Part shown: in pieces, positions 9,647 to 19,278 of the stretch
Position numbering within the stretch: position 1 is the stretch's first letter
Layout of the letters: every line of letters begins with the position of its first letter
Origin: Wenzhouxiangella sp. XN79A
GTDB lineage: Bacteria; Pseudomonadota; Gammaproteobacteria; Xanthomonadales; Wenzhouxiangellaceae
Direction of reading: 5' to 3'
DNA length: 64,000 nt
NCBI RefSeq assembly: GCF_012272825.1
Contig: NZ_JAAWWS010000156.1
Span: forward strand, 139,588-203,587
The notes under the pieces: generated by a model
The model's input: only the letters and a program-made list of their open reading frames with translations
Database searches by the model: none
What the model was told of the DNA's origin: nothing
Program-made: the position numbers and the translations under genes

Positions 9647-11359
9647 TCAGTAGCCGGCGGCCTGGCCGTCCTTCCGCACTTCCGTGGCGCCGCGGTAGGT
9701 GCCGAACTCCGGGTCGACCATGATCGCCTGGTAGCCGCCGTAGGGGCCCAGCGCATACTGGATCCGGTGGCCTTTCTTCATCAGCGCGCGGACGGTGTCG
9801 TAGGAAAAGCCGGACTCCAGGTTGACGATGCCGCCGTCGGTCATCTGCAGGTTCTGGCCCGTCGGTTCGGTCGAGCCGCGGTGGTGGATGCGCGGCGCGT
9901 CGCCGGCTTCCTGCAGGCCCATGCCGAAATCGACCAGGTTCATGACGATCTGCGCATGGCCCTGCGGCTGCATGCCGCCGCCCATCAGGCCGAAGCTGAC
10001 CCAAGGCTTGCCGTCCTTGGTGATGAAGGCCGGAATGATCGTCGTGAACGGGCGCTTGCCCGGCTCGAAGGCGTTCGGGTGACCTTCCTTCAGCACGAAC
10101 ATCTCGCCGCGGTCCTGCAGGATGAAGCCGAGGCCCGGCGGGGTCATGCCGGAGCCCATGCCGCGGTAGTTCGACTGGATCAGCGAGACCATGTTGCCGT
10201 CCTTGTCCGCCGTCGTGAGATAGATCGTATCGCCGTCGTCGAGGGCGCGCGTGCCCGGCTCGACGGCGCGGGCGGCGCGGTCCATGTCGATCGTCGCGCG
10301 GCGCTCGGCGGCGTAGTCCTCGCTGATCAGCCAGTCGACGTCGACATCGGCGAAGTCCGGGTCGGCGTAGTAGCGGGCGCGGTCCTCGAAGGCCAGCTTC
10401 TTGGCCTCGATGAACAGGTGCACATGCTCCGGCGAGCCGAAGCCGTAGGACGCCATGTCGTAGCCTTCGAGGATGTTGAGGATCTGCAGCGCGGCGATGC
10501 CCTGCCCGTTCGGCGGCAGTTCCCAGACGTCGTATCCACGATAGTTGCTGCTGACCGGCTCGACCCAGTTGCCCTCGTGGGCGGCCATGTCCTCGTAGCT
10601 GAGGAATCCGCCGTTGGCGGCCATGTACTCGCCGATGGTGCGCGCGATGTCACCCTTGTAGAAGGCGTCGCGACCGCCTTCGGCGATCTTCCCGAGCGTA
10701 TCGGCCAGGTACGGGTTGCGCCAGATCTCGCCCTCGCGCGGCGCCCGGCCGTCGATCGTGAACTGCTCGGTGAAGCCCGGGAATTCCGAGAGAATCGGCA
10801 CGGAGCGGTCCCAGTAGTAGGCGATGATCTCGCTGACCGGGAAGCCCTCGCGGGCGTAGTCGATGGCCGGCTGCAGGATCTCGGCCATGGCCATCTCGCC
10901 GAAGCGCTCGTGCAGCGCGAACCAGCCGTCGACGGTGCCCGGCACCGACACCGGCAGCGGGCCGTGGGACGGAATGTCCTCGTAGCCGTTGTCGATGAAC
11001 CACTGCAATGTCAGCGACTGCGGCGAACGGCCGGAGCCGTTGTAGCCGTACAGCCGCTCGCTTTCGGCGTCCCAGACGATGGCGAAGAAATCGCCGCCGA
11101 TGCCGTTGCCGGTCGGCTCCATCAGCCCGATCGCGGCGTTCGCGGCAATCGCCGCGTCGATCGCGTTGCCGCCGTCCTTGAGCACCTGCAGCCCGACCTG
11201 CGTGGCCAGCGGCTGCGAGGTCGCGACCATCCCGTTGGCCGCGATCACGTCCGGCCTGGAGGCATGCGTCGCCCCGACCACGCGGTCATAACTAGCCACC
11301 GGCGGCGTCCAGCCGGCCAGCAGCGCCAGGGCTGCGACGAAAAGCGCTCGAATCAACAT
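9647..11359 (-). CDS. ggt: Gamma-glutamyltransferase, exported
   Basis: Periplasmic N-terminal-nucleophile hydrolase that cleaves the gamma-glutamyl bond of glutathione and related peptides. 570 residues with a signal peptide (MLIRALFVAALALLAGW). Family motifs: GGNAIDAA (63-70), EPTGNGIGGDFF (81-92), the autocatalytic threonine T378 in DDGDTIYLTTADKDGNMVS, and LMGGGMQPQGHAQ in the small subunit. Self-cleavage before T378 would give subunits of about 377 and 193 residues, close to the usual sizes. The gene is monocistronic and convergent with the copper protein. The upstream 390 bases hold an inverted repeat. Confidence 0.95.
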   Translation of the reverse strand: MLIRALFVAALALLAGWTPPVASYDRVVGATHASRPDVIAANGMVATSQPLATQVGLQVLKDGGNAIDAAIAANAAIGLMEPTGNGIGGDFFAIVWDAESERLYGYNGSGRSPQSLTLQWFIDNGYEDIPSHGPLPVSVPGTVDGWFALHERFGEMAMAEILQPAIDYAREGFPVSEIIAYYWDRSVPILSEFPGFTEQFTIDGRAPREGEIWRNPYLADTLGKIAEGGRDAFYKGDIARTIGEYMAANGGFLSYEDMAAHEGNWVEPVSSNYRGYDVWELPPNGQGIAALQILNILEGYDMASYGFGSPEHVHLFIEAKKLAFEDRARYYADPDFADVDVDWLISEDYAAERRATIDMDRAARAVEPGTRALDDGDTIYLTTADKDGNMVSLIQSNYRGMGSGMTPPGLGFILQDRGEMFVLKEGHPNAFEPGKRPFTTIIPAFITKDGKPWVSFGLMGGGMQPQGHAQIVMNLVDFGMGLQEAGDAPRIHHRGSTEPTGQNLQMTDGGIVNLESGFSYDTVRALMKKGHRIQYALGPYGGYQAIMVDPEFGTYRGATEVRKDGQAAGY

Positions 11360-11752
11360 GGGCGAAACTCCGCTCGAATCGTGTGAATTGCATTCGCCGA
11401 GGATACCAAGGGCCTGACCGACGTTTCGTCATCGATCTTCGGAGGACAGGCGCGAAGCGGGGACGGAGCGAAGAACGCAAAGCAGGATGGATCTGCCGGG
11501 CAATCGATTGCGAAACCACCCTTGCGCCAGACCTCGCCTTGGCAAAGTGGTGGTTTCATGCAACGTTCTTTTCCGGAAAACGTCCACTGCTGGTACCACA
11601 GGGCAACTCTTGGCGTTCTTCGGCCCTTTCTCCTCGCTGCGCCCACCATCCAACGGATCGGGCCACCTGCCGTTCCCACAACACCCCGGGCACGGAGCGC
11701 ATGCAAGGGCGCTAAAATAGGCGGCTGATTTTCATTCCCACCGGAGAATTCC
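11360..11752. other. Intergenic region between ggt and mdh with nested inverted repeats
   Basis: 393 bases without a supported gene, between divergent ggt and mdh. Two nested inverted repeats are present: CGAAGAACGCAAAG at 11469-11482 against its reverse complement (one mismatch) at 11609-11622, and GAAACCACC at 11512-11520 against a perfect GGTGGTTTC at 11549-11557. The arms span about 150 bp and could be a small mobile hairpin element (MITE-like) or a structured leader. TAAAAT at 11713-11718 is a possible mdh -10 box; CCGGAGAA is the mdh ribosome binding site. Confidence 0.5.
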
Positions 11753-12727
11753 ATGAAACGTCCCGTTCGCGTGGCCATTACCGGCGCTGCCGGCCAGATC
11801 GGTTACCAGCTCTGCTTCCGCATCGCCGCCGGCGACATGCTCGGCCCGGATCAGCCGGTCATCCTGCAGATGATCGAGATTCCGCCGGCCGTCGACGCGC
11901 TCAAGGGCGTGGCCATGGAGCTCGAGGACGCCGCGCTGCCGCTGCTGGCCGGCATCGAGACGACCACCGACATCAACGAAGGCTTCACCGACACCGACTA
12001 CGCGATCCTGGTCGGCGCCAAGCCGCGCGGGCCCGGCATGGAGCGCGCGGACCTGCTGGCCGAGAACGGCAAGATCTTCGGCCCGCAGGGCAAGGCCCTG
12101 AACGACCATGCCTCGCGCGACGTCAAGGTGCTGGTCGTCGGCAACCCGGCCAACACCAATGCCTTGATCGCCCAGGCCAATGCGCCGGACCTGCCGGCCG
12201 AGAACTTCACCGCGATGACCCGGCTCGACCACAACCGGGCGCTGGCCCAGCTGGCCGGCAAGACCGGCACCCACCACACCCGGATCCGCAACATGACGAT
12301 CTGGGGCAACCACAGCTCGACCCAGTACCCGGACCTGCACCACGCGCTGGTCGACGGGAAGGACGCGCTGGACCAGGTCGAGCAGGACTGGTACGAGAAC
12401 GACTTCATCCCGACGGTGCAGCAGCGCGGCGCGGCGATCATCAAGGCGCGCGGCGCCTCCAGCGCGGCCTCGGCGGCCTCCTCGGCAATCGACCACATCC
12501 GCGACTGGGCGCTGGGCACCAGCGATTCCTGGGTGTCGATGGCGGTACCGTCCGACGGCAGCTACGGCATCGAAAAGGGCGTGATCTACTCGTTTCCCTG
12601 CACCTGCGAGGCCGGCCGCTGGAAGATCGTCCAGGGCCTGGAAATCAACGAGTTCTCGCGTGCCCGCATGGACGCCTCCGACGCCGAACTGCGCGAAGAG
12701 CGCGAGGCCGTGAGTGCGCTGCTCTGA
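11753..12727 (+). CDS. mdh: Malate dehydrogenase (NAD-dependent)
   Basis: Cytoplasmic TCA-cycle enzyme, malate + NAD to oxaloacetate. 324 residues: nucleotide-binding loop [10 protein letters not shown] (10-19), [12 protein letters not shown], substrate-binding MTRLDHNRA and the catalytic histidine in [11 protein letters not shown]. Length and motifs match the cytosolic-type MDH group common in proteobacteria. CCGGAGAA lies just before ATG 11753. A perfect 15-bp hairpin follows at 12761. The gene stands alone and converges on sodC. Confidence 0.97.
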   Translation: MKRPVRVAITGAAGQIGYQLCFRIAAGDMLGPDQPVILQMIEIPPAVDALKGVAMELEDAALPLLAGIETTTDINEGFTDTDYAILVGAKPRGPGMERADLLAENGKIFGPQGKALNDHASRDVKVLVVGNPANTNALIAQANAPDLPAENFTAMTRLDHNRALAQLAGKTGTHHTRIRNMTIWGNHSSTQYPDLHHALVDGKDALDQVEQDWYENDFIPTVQQRGAAIIKARGASSAASAASSAIDHIRDWALGTSDSWVSMAVPSDGSYGIEKGVIYSFPCTCEAGRWKIVQGLEINEFSRARMDASDAELREEREAVSALL

Positions 12728-12760
12728 TCCAAAGCGGCGATCCCTTCGCTGTCTGCAGAC

Positions 12761-12794
12761 GCAAAGAACCCCGCGGCCACGCGGGGTTCTTTGC
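12761..12794. terminator. Bidirectional terminator between mdh and sodC
   Basis: A perfect 15-bp stem (12761-12775 and 12780-12794) with loop GCCA. The arms include AAAGAA and TTCTTT, so both strands get a T-containing exit; it would serve both converging genes. Confidence 0.88.
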
Positions 12795-12891
12795 ATTTCA
12801 GCCGCCGAAGCGTCCGGCCCGTGCCGTGCACTTCGGCTGCGATCCGAACGATGGCAACCGGCATCGGCTTCAAGCGATTGCCGCCGGATCG

Positions 12892-13422
12892 TCAGCCCTC
12901 GCCCAGCACGGCACAGGCAATCCGCGCGCCGGCGCCGCCGATCGGCTGGCTGATGTGATCGTCGGGGCCTTCGTGGATGACCAGCGCCGAGCCGTCGTCG
13001 TCGAGCAGGTCCTCACCGGTCGAGCCGTCCAGGCTGACCCGGGCGTTGAAGAACTCGGCCCAGGCATAGCCGCTGTCGTGGACGTAGAAGTTCGGGAAGT
13101 CGCCGGCACCTGGTCCGTCGGGATTGAGCAGGCCGTGCGGCACGCCGTCGGGGTTGACGTGGCTGCCGGAGGCCTTGAAGCCTTCGGCGTGGTCGTGGCA
13201 GGTGCCGGTGCGATGCAGGTGGATCGCCTTCGGACCTTCCGGCAGGCCTTCGAGCTCGATCCGGACCAGCACGCCGTGCGGCCCCTGGGTCAGCGTCGCG
13301 CTGCCGATCCGCTCACCGGCGTTGTCGATGAAGCCGGCGTCGACGACGTGCTCGTCGGCCTGGGCCAGGCCGGCTGCGGCCAGCAGCGCGGCGGCCAGCA
13401 GGGTTCGATTCGGTCGGTTCAT
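12892..13422 (-). CDS. sodC: Cu/Zn superoxide dismutase, periplasmic
   Basis: Dismutates superoxide in the periplasm. 176 residues with signal peptide MNRPNRTLLAAALLAAAGLAQA. Metal and disulfide signature: AIHLHRTGTC (copper histidines and a cysteine), SGSHVNPDG and PHG (bridging and zinc ligands), LVIHEGPDDH (copper histidine) and GGAGARIACAVL (second cysteine). All canonical ligands can be read. It may share a transcript with the peroxiredoxin-like gene ending at 13524, 101 bases upstream, which would make an oxidative-defence pair; that is inference. Confidence 0.95.
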   Translation of the reverse strand: MNRPNRTLLAAALLAAAGLAQADEHVVDAGFIDNAGERIGSATLTQGPHGVLVRIELEGLPEGPKAIHLHRTGTCHDHAEGFKASGSHVNPDGVPHGLLNPDGPGAGDFPNFYVHDSGYAWAEFFNARVSLDGSTGEDLLDDDGSALVIHEGPDDHISQPIGGAGARIACAVLGEG

Positions 13423-13523
13423 GGTTCGGGGCTCCGGGTACGGAAAGGCTGAAGGCTAACAGACCCGACGCGAATTCGGCGGTGCCGTGCTCGACGACGG
13501 CACCGATGACCCCGTGGACGATC

Positions 13524-14189
13524 TCATCGACGACCGCGCTGGAGTCGGCGATGCGCACCGTCGGCGTAGGCACGCGCGGCGGCCAGCAGCACCTCCGGCG
13601 CCAGGCGCACCGAATAGTCCGGGTTGACGTAGGCGAACTGGATGATGCCGTCGGTACCGACCAGGAAGGTTGCCGGAGCCGGCAGGCCGCCGTGATCGGC
13701 ACCCGAGCGATCGGCCAGGTCCACGCCGAAGCCGGCATAGCGCTCCAGCGTGTCGTCGTCGAGCCGGAACGCGATGCCGAAGGCCCGCGCCGCCGCCAGC
13801 TCTGGATCGGACAGCAGACGATAGCCGGACGCTTCGGTCTCGCCCTCGGCCAGCATCTCGGGCCGGTCCGGCGAGACGAACCAGACCTCGAAGCCCAGCT
13901 CGCGCAGCTCGGCCTCGGCGGTGCGCAATTCGGCCAGGTGCAGGTTGCAGTAGGGGCACCAACCGCCGCGGTAGAACGTCAGCACCACCGGCGCGCCGTG
14001 CCGGCCGGGCGTGAAATCGATGGTCGCGCCGTCGGTCGCGGTCAGGGCCAGCGCCGGGGCCTGCATGCCGGGCAGCAGCGGCCGGACCGACTCGGCGTCG
14101 GAATGGAAGGCGGTGCGGTCGTCGGCGTGGGCCGGCGTGACGGCGGCCAGCACAAGGGCCAGCAGGACGTTCGATACGAGGGTCTTCAT
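13524..14189 (-). CDS. Exported peroxiredoxin-like (AhpC/TSA) protein with CPYC motif
   Basis: 221 residues. A signal peptide (MKTLVSNVLLALVLAAVTPAHA) is followed by a thioredoxin fold whose redox motif is GGWCPYCNLHLAEL (C78, C81). Later landmarks are VWFVSPDRPEML and the cis-proline strand GGLPAPATFLVG. It belongs to the AhpC/TSA group often called peroxiredoxin-like. A CPYC pair suggests thiol reduction or disulfide exchange in the periplasm instead of, or as well as, peroxide removal; the activity is not settled by sequence. It lies between sodC and the DAHP synthase gene on the same strand. A reverse-palindromic GGTCCG/CGGACC hairpin sits upstream near 14214. Confidence 0.8.
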   Translation of the reverse strand: MKTLVSNVLLALVLAAVTPAHADDRTAFHSDAESVRPLLPGMQAPALALTATDGATIDFTPGRHGAPVVLTFYRGGWCPYCNLHLAELRTAEAELRELGFEVWFVSPDRPEMLAEGETEASGYRLLSDPELAAARAFGIAFRLDDDTLERYAGFGVDLADRSGADHGGLPAPATFLVGTDGIIQFAYVNPDYSVRLAPEVLLAAARAYADGAHRRLQRGRR

Positions 14190-14272
14190 CGGAACTCTCC
14201 GGAGTCGGTGGACGGTCCGGAGAGCGGACCGGGCCGGGCCCGGTTCGCTTTCAGCGCAACGCGCCGGTCGCC

Positions 14273-15658
14273 TCAGCCGCGCAGCCGCTGGTGCTTGGCC
14301 ACGATCAGCATCGACAGCTCGAGCGCCTGTTCGTAGTTCAGGCGCGGGTCCACGGTGGTCTTGTAGGCCCGCTTCAGGTCGTGCTCGCCCAGCTCGCGGG
14401 CGCCGCCGATGCACTCGGTGACGTTCTCGCCGGTCAGTTCCAGGTGCACCCCGCCCAGCCTCGAACCACAGGCAGCGTGGATGTCGAAGGCCTGCTCGAG
14501 CTCGGCCTGGATGTTGGCGAAGCGCCGGGTCTTGTAGCCCGACTCGGTCTTCTCGGTGTTGCCGTGCATCGGATCGGCGATCCACAGTACCGGTGAGCCG
14601 GTGGCCTTGACCGCCTCGATCAGAGACGGCAGCGTGTCGGCCACCTTGCCGGCGCCCATGCGATGAATCAGCACCAGGCGGCCCGGCTCGTCGTCGGGGT
14701 TCAGCGTGCGGATCAGCGACTTCAGCCAGTCCGCCGACATGCCCGGCCCGACCTTGATGCCGATCGGGTTGCGGATGCCGCGGAACATTTCCACGTGCGC
14801 GCCGTCGGCGGCCGCGGTGCGCATACCGATCCACGGGAAGTGGGTCGACAGGTTGAACCAGCCCCACTGGCGCGGCACCTGCCGGGTCAGGGCCTGCTCG
14901 TAGTGCAGGTGCAGGGCCTCGTGCGAGGTGAAGAAATCGACCCGACGCACGCTGCCCGGGGTCTGGCCGGTGACGGTTTCCATGAACCGGACCGAGTGGC
15001 CGATCGAGTCGGCGATGCGGTGGAACTGCTCGGCCAGCGGCGAGTGCTCGACCCAGCCCAGGTCCCAGTATTCGGGGTGGTGCAGGTCGGCGAAGCCGCC
15101 GTCGACCAGCGCCCGGACGAAGTTCATCGACATCGCCGAGCGGGCGTAGGCCTTGATCATGCGCTCGGGGTCGGGCCGGCGCGCCTCGGCCTCGAAGGCC
15201 GGGGCATTGACGATGTCGCCGCGGTAGCTCGGCAGCCTCACATCGCCGCGCACTTCGAAATCGTCGGAACGCGGCTTGGCGTACTGGCCGGCGAAGCGGC
15301 CGACCCGGACCACCGGCATCTCCATGCCGTGGACCATGACCAGCGACATCTGCAGCAGAACCTTCAGCCGGTTGGTGATGATCTCCGGCGCGCACTCATC
15401 GAAGACCTCGGCGCAGTCGCCGCCCTGCAGGAAGAACCGCTTGCCGGCCTGGGCCTCGGCGATCTGTTCCTTCAGGTTCAGGATCTCCCAGGAGGTGACC
15501 AGCGGCGGCAGCGTCGCGAGACGGGCCTGCGCGTCGGCCAGCGCTTCGCCGTCGTCGTACTTCGCCTGCTGCAGCGCCTCGAACTTCTGCCACGAGTCCC
15601 GCGACCAGTCCCTGGCCGGGGTGATCGATTTCAGGTTCGTCTTCAGGGTGTCGCTCAT
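14273..15658 (-). CDS. Class II (plant-type) DAHP synthase
   Basis: First step of aromatic amino-acid synthesis: phosphoenolpyruvate + erythrose 4-phosphate to DAHP, in the cytoplasm. 461 residues from MSDTLKTNLKS. Class II signatures: FFLQGGDCAEVF, PVVRVGRFAGQYAKPRS, the MSMNFVRAL strand, LVLIHRMGAGKV, WIADPMHGNT and GGVHLELTGENVTEC. Class II enzymes occur in Xanthomonas-like and other bacteria instead of, or beside, the AroG type. Its ATG overlaps the dsbB stop codon as ATGA, so translation is probably coupled to dsbB. Confidence 0.95.
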   Translation of the reverse strand: MSDTLKTNLKSITPARDWSRDSWQKFEALQQAKYDDGEALADAQARLATLPPLVTSWEILNLKEQIAEAQAGKRFFLQGGDCAEVFDECAPEIITNRLKVLLQMSLVMVHGMEMPVVRVGRFAGQYAKPRSDDFEVRGDVRLPSYRGDIVNAPAFEAEARRPDPERMIKAYARSAMSMNFVRALVDGGFADLHHPEYWDLGWVEHSPLAEQFHRIADSIGHSVRFMETVTGQTPGSVRRVDFFTSHEALHLHYEQALTRQVPRQWGWFNLSTHFPWIGMRTAAADGAHVEMFRGIRNPIGIKVGPGMSADWLKSLIRTLNPDDEPGRLVLIHRMGAGKVADTLPSLIEAVKATGSPVLWIADPMHGNTEKTESGYKTRRFANIQAELEQAFDIHAACGSRLGGVHLELTGENVTECIGGARELGEHDLKRAYKTTVDPRLNYEQALELSMLIVAKHQRLRG

Positions 15659-16164
15659 TGCTTGTTCACTCGGGCCACGGCCACGATCAGGAATACCGTC
15701 AGGGCAACATACCAGATGAGCGTCCACCACGGCATCGACAGGCCGAGGAAGGACCAGCTGATCTCGGCGCAGTCGCCGGAGCCAGCGAAGGCCGAGCGCA
15801 GCGCTTCGCCCAGGCCGAACATCTGCATGTTGTATTCGAAGCCGCCGCCGCAGTCCGGCACCTGGTCGGGCGGCAGGTTCTGGATCCAGATGTGTCGAAT
15901 GGCCGTCACCGCGCCCCAGACGCTACCGAGGCCGACGCCGGCCGTCCAGACCCAGCGCATCGCGCCGCGCGCGCCGTGGATCAGACCGATCAACGCGAAC
16001 AGCGCCATGACCATGAAGGCGAAGCGTTGCAGATAGCACATCGGACAGGGATCCAGGTACATCACGTACTGGGCGTAGTAGGCGAAACCGAGCAGCCCGG
16101 CGCAGGCAAGGAAGACCCCGGCAAAGCCGGCTCGGGGGTGTTCGAGGAGTTCGAGAATCTTCAT
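15655..16164 (-). CDS. dsbB: Disulfide bond formation protein DsbB
   Basis: Inner-membrane quinone reductase that reoxidises DsbA. From MKILELLEHPR the protein has 169 residues with four predicted helices. The first redox pair is C40-C43 in DPCPMCYLQR and the second is C105 and C132 (VPDCGGG and GSGDCAE), as expected. The quinone-side arginine follows in the YLQR motif. ATG at 16170 is an alternative start two residues upstream. The stop overlaps the DAHP synthase start by four bases. The gene is divergent from hutH. Confidence 0.93.
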   Translation of the reverse strand: MKILELLEHPRAGFAGVFLACAGLLGFAYYAQYVMYLDPCPMCYLQRFAFMVMALFALIGLIHGARGAMRWVWTAGVGLGSVWGAVTAIRHIWIQNLPPDQVPDCGGGFEYNMQMFGLGEALRSAFAGSGDCAEISWSFLGLSMPWWTLIWYVALTVFLIVAVARVNKQ

Positions 16165-16289
16165 GCGCATAGTCTGCCATGTCGGGTGCATCGGGGGCGT
16201 TCGACCGCAGCAGGCGATCGCGGTTCACGGCCGTGATGCGCGAGCCGGTATGCGATCATCGGCGCGGGAGATCGAAAGGAATCGAGATC

Positions 16290-17804
<1,515 letters not shown>

Positions 17805-17817
17805 CCCGACGGGCGGT

Positions 17818-18243
17818 TCAGTCGTCGGCCGGGGCTTCGGTGACCGTCATCTCCACGAACAGCCGGGCGGTTTCCGGCGTGGCGATCTCGATGTCGGGCT
17901 CGACCACCGAAAAGCTGCCGGTGGCACCGCGTCGTACACCGAGCATCGAGTCGGTCAGGAAGATCCATTCCTCGCCGATGCGCTCGGAGATCCCGACCCG
18001 GACCCAGATCGCGTCGCTGGCCGCGCCCTCCTCGGCCATCGGCGGCTCGACCACCACGCTCATCCGCCAGGCCACGTCGCCCTGTTCGACTTCGATCGAG
18101 GCCGCCCGGTCGGCTTCGACCAGCAGGCGAGGCGAGCCGCTGAGCTCGCCGTCGATCCAGACCCGGGACTCGACCAGGTACTCGGTGGCGACCGCCGGCA
18201 GTGCGGCGGTCAGCAGGATCAGTAGCGGTACCCAACGAAGCAT
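17818..18243 (-). CDS. Small exported protein of unknown function
   Basis: 141 residues from MLRWVPLLILLTAALPAVA, a clear signal peptide; a GGAGGG site lies seven bases before ATG 18243, which decides this start over the in-frame ATG at 18258. The mature part is predicted beta-rich (EYLVESRVWIDGELSGSPRL) and ends acidic (EAPADD). No cysteine or motif is recognised. It converges with hutH (13 bases apart) and follows secF on the same strand after 59 bases. Confidence 0.75.
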   Translation of the reverse strand: MLRWVPLLILLTAALPAVATEYLVESRVWIDGELSGSPRLLVEADRAASIEVEQGDVAWRMSVVVEPPMAEEGAASDAIWVRVGISERIGEEWIFLTDSMLGVRRGATGSFSVVEPDIEIATPETARLFVEMTVTEAPADD

Positions 18244-18302
18244 GTGACGTCCCTCCATCGATGACTCCGGACCCGATTATGCCGCGACCGACGGCTCCGC
18301 AC

Positions 18303-19268
18303 TCAGTTGTTGCGGAACCGCGCCGGCAGCACTTCCGTGTCGGGCTGGTCTTCGCCTTCCTTGACCACCGGCATCAGGTCCTGCTTCGAAACGCCGAGCA
18401 GGATGGCGGCGTTGCTGGCCACGAAGATCGACGAGTAGGTCCCGACGATCACGCCGACGATCAGCGTGTAGGCGAAGGCATGGATGATCTCGCCGCCGAA
18501 GTAGAACAGCGCGATCAGCACCAGCAGCGTGGTCATCGAGGTCATCACCGTGCGCGACAGCATCTGGTTGATCGACAGGTTGGTCAGCTCGATCGCCGTG
18601 CCCTTGCGCTTGATCCGGAAGTTCTCGCGCAGCCGGTCGTAGACCACGATCGTGTCGTTCAGCGAATAGCCGACCACGGCCAGCAGGGCCGCGACCACGG
18701 TCAGGTCGAAGTTGATCCGGAACAGCGAGATCATGCCGACCACGATCAGCACGTCGTGGACCAGCGCGGCCACGGCCCCGACGGCGAAGCGCCACTGGAA
18801 GCGGAACGAGACGTACAGCAGGATCCCGGCCAGCGCATACAGCATGGCCAGGCCGCCCTGCTCGGCCAGCTCCTCACCGACCTGCGGGCCGACGAACTCG
18901 ACCCGGCGCATCTCGATGCCCGCGGCCGATTCCGACAGCGCATCCAGGACCTGGGTCGAGATGTCGGCGCCCGCTTCGGCGGCCTGGTCGGCCGGCAGGC
19001 GCACGACGATGTCGCGCGAGGTGCCGAAGGTCTGGACGGTGTAGTCGGTGTAGCCGGCCAGGTCCAGCGCGCCGCGCACGTCGCCCAGGTCGGGCGCTTC
19101 GGGGTAGTTGACCTCGATCAGCGTACCGCCGGTGAAGTCCAGGCCGAACTCCAGCCCGCGCGTGACCAGCGAGCCGATGCTGACCAGGATCAGCACCGCG
19201 GAGAACAGCAGCGCGATTTTGCGCCGGCCCATGAAGTCGATCTTCGTGTCGTTGCGAATGATATCCAT
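18303..19268 (-). CDS. secF: Protein translocase subunit SecF
   Basis: Inner-membrane partner of SecD, which uses the proton gradient to complete export through SecYEG. 321 residues, six helices, with the FGLDFTGGTLIEV start of the periplasmic domain and the conserved SLNDTIVVYDRLREN motif of helix 4. GAGGAT precedes ATG 19268. It follows secD after a 10-base gap, in the usual yajC-secD-secF order. Confidence 0.97.
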   Translation of the reverse strand: MDIIRNDTKIDFMGRRKIALLFSAVLILVSIGSLVTRGLEFGLDFTGGTLIEVNYPEAPDLGDVRGALDLAGYTDYTVQTFGTSRDIVVRLPADQAAEAGADISTQVLDALSESAAGIEMRRVEFVGPQVGEELAEQGGLAMLYALAGILLYVSFRFQWRFAVGAVAALVHDVLIVVGMISLFRINFDLTVVAALLAVVGYSLNDTIVVYDRLRENFRIKRKGTAIELTNLSINQMLSRTVMTSMTTLLVLIALFYFGGEIIHAFAYTLIVGVIVGTYSSIFVASNAAILLGVSKQDLMPVVKEGEDQPDTEVLPARFRNN

Positions 19269-19278
19269 CGTCGAATCC

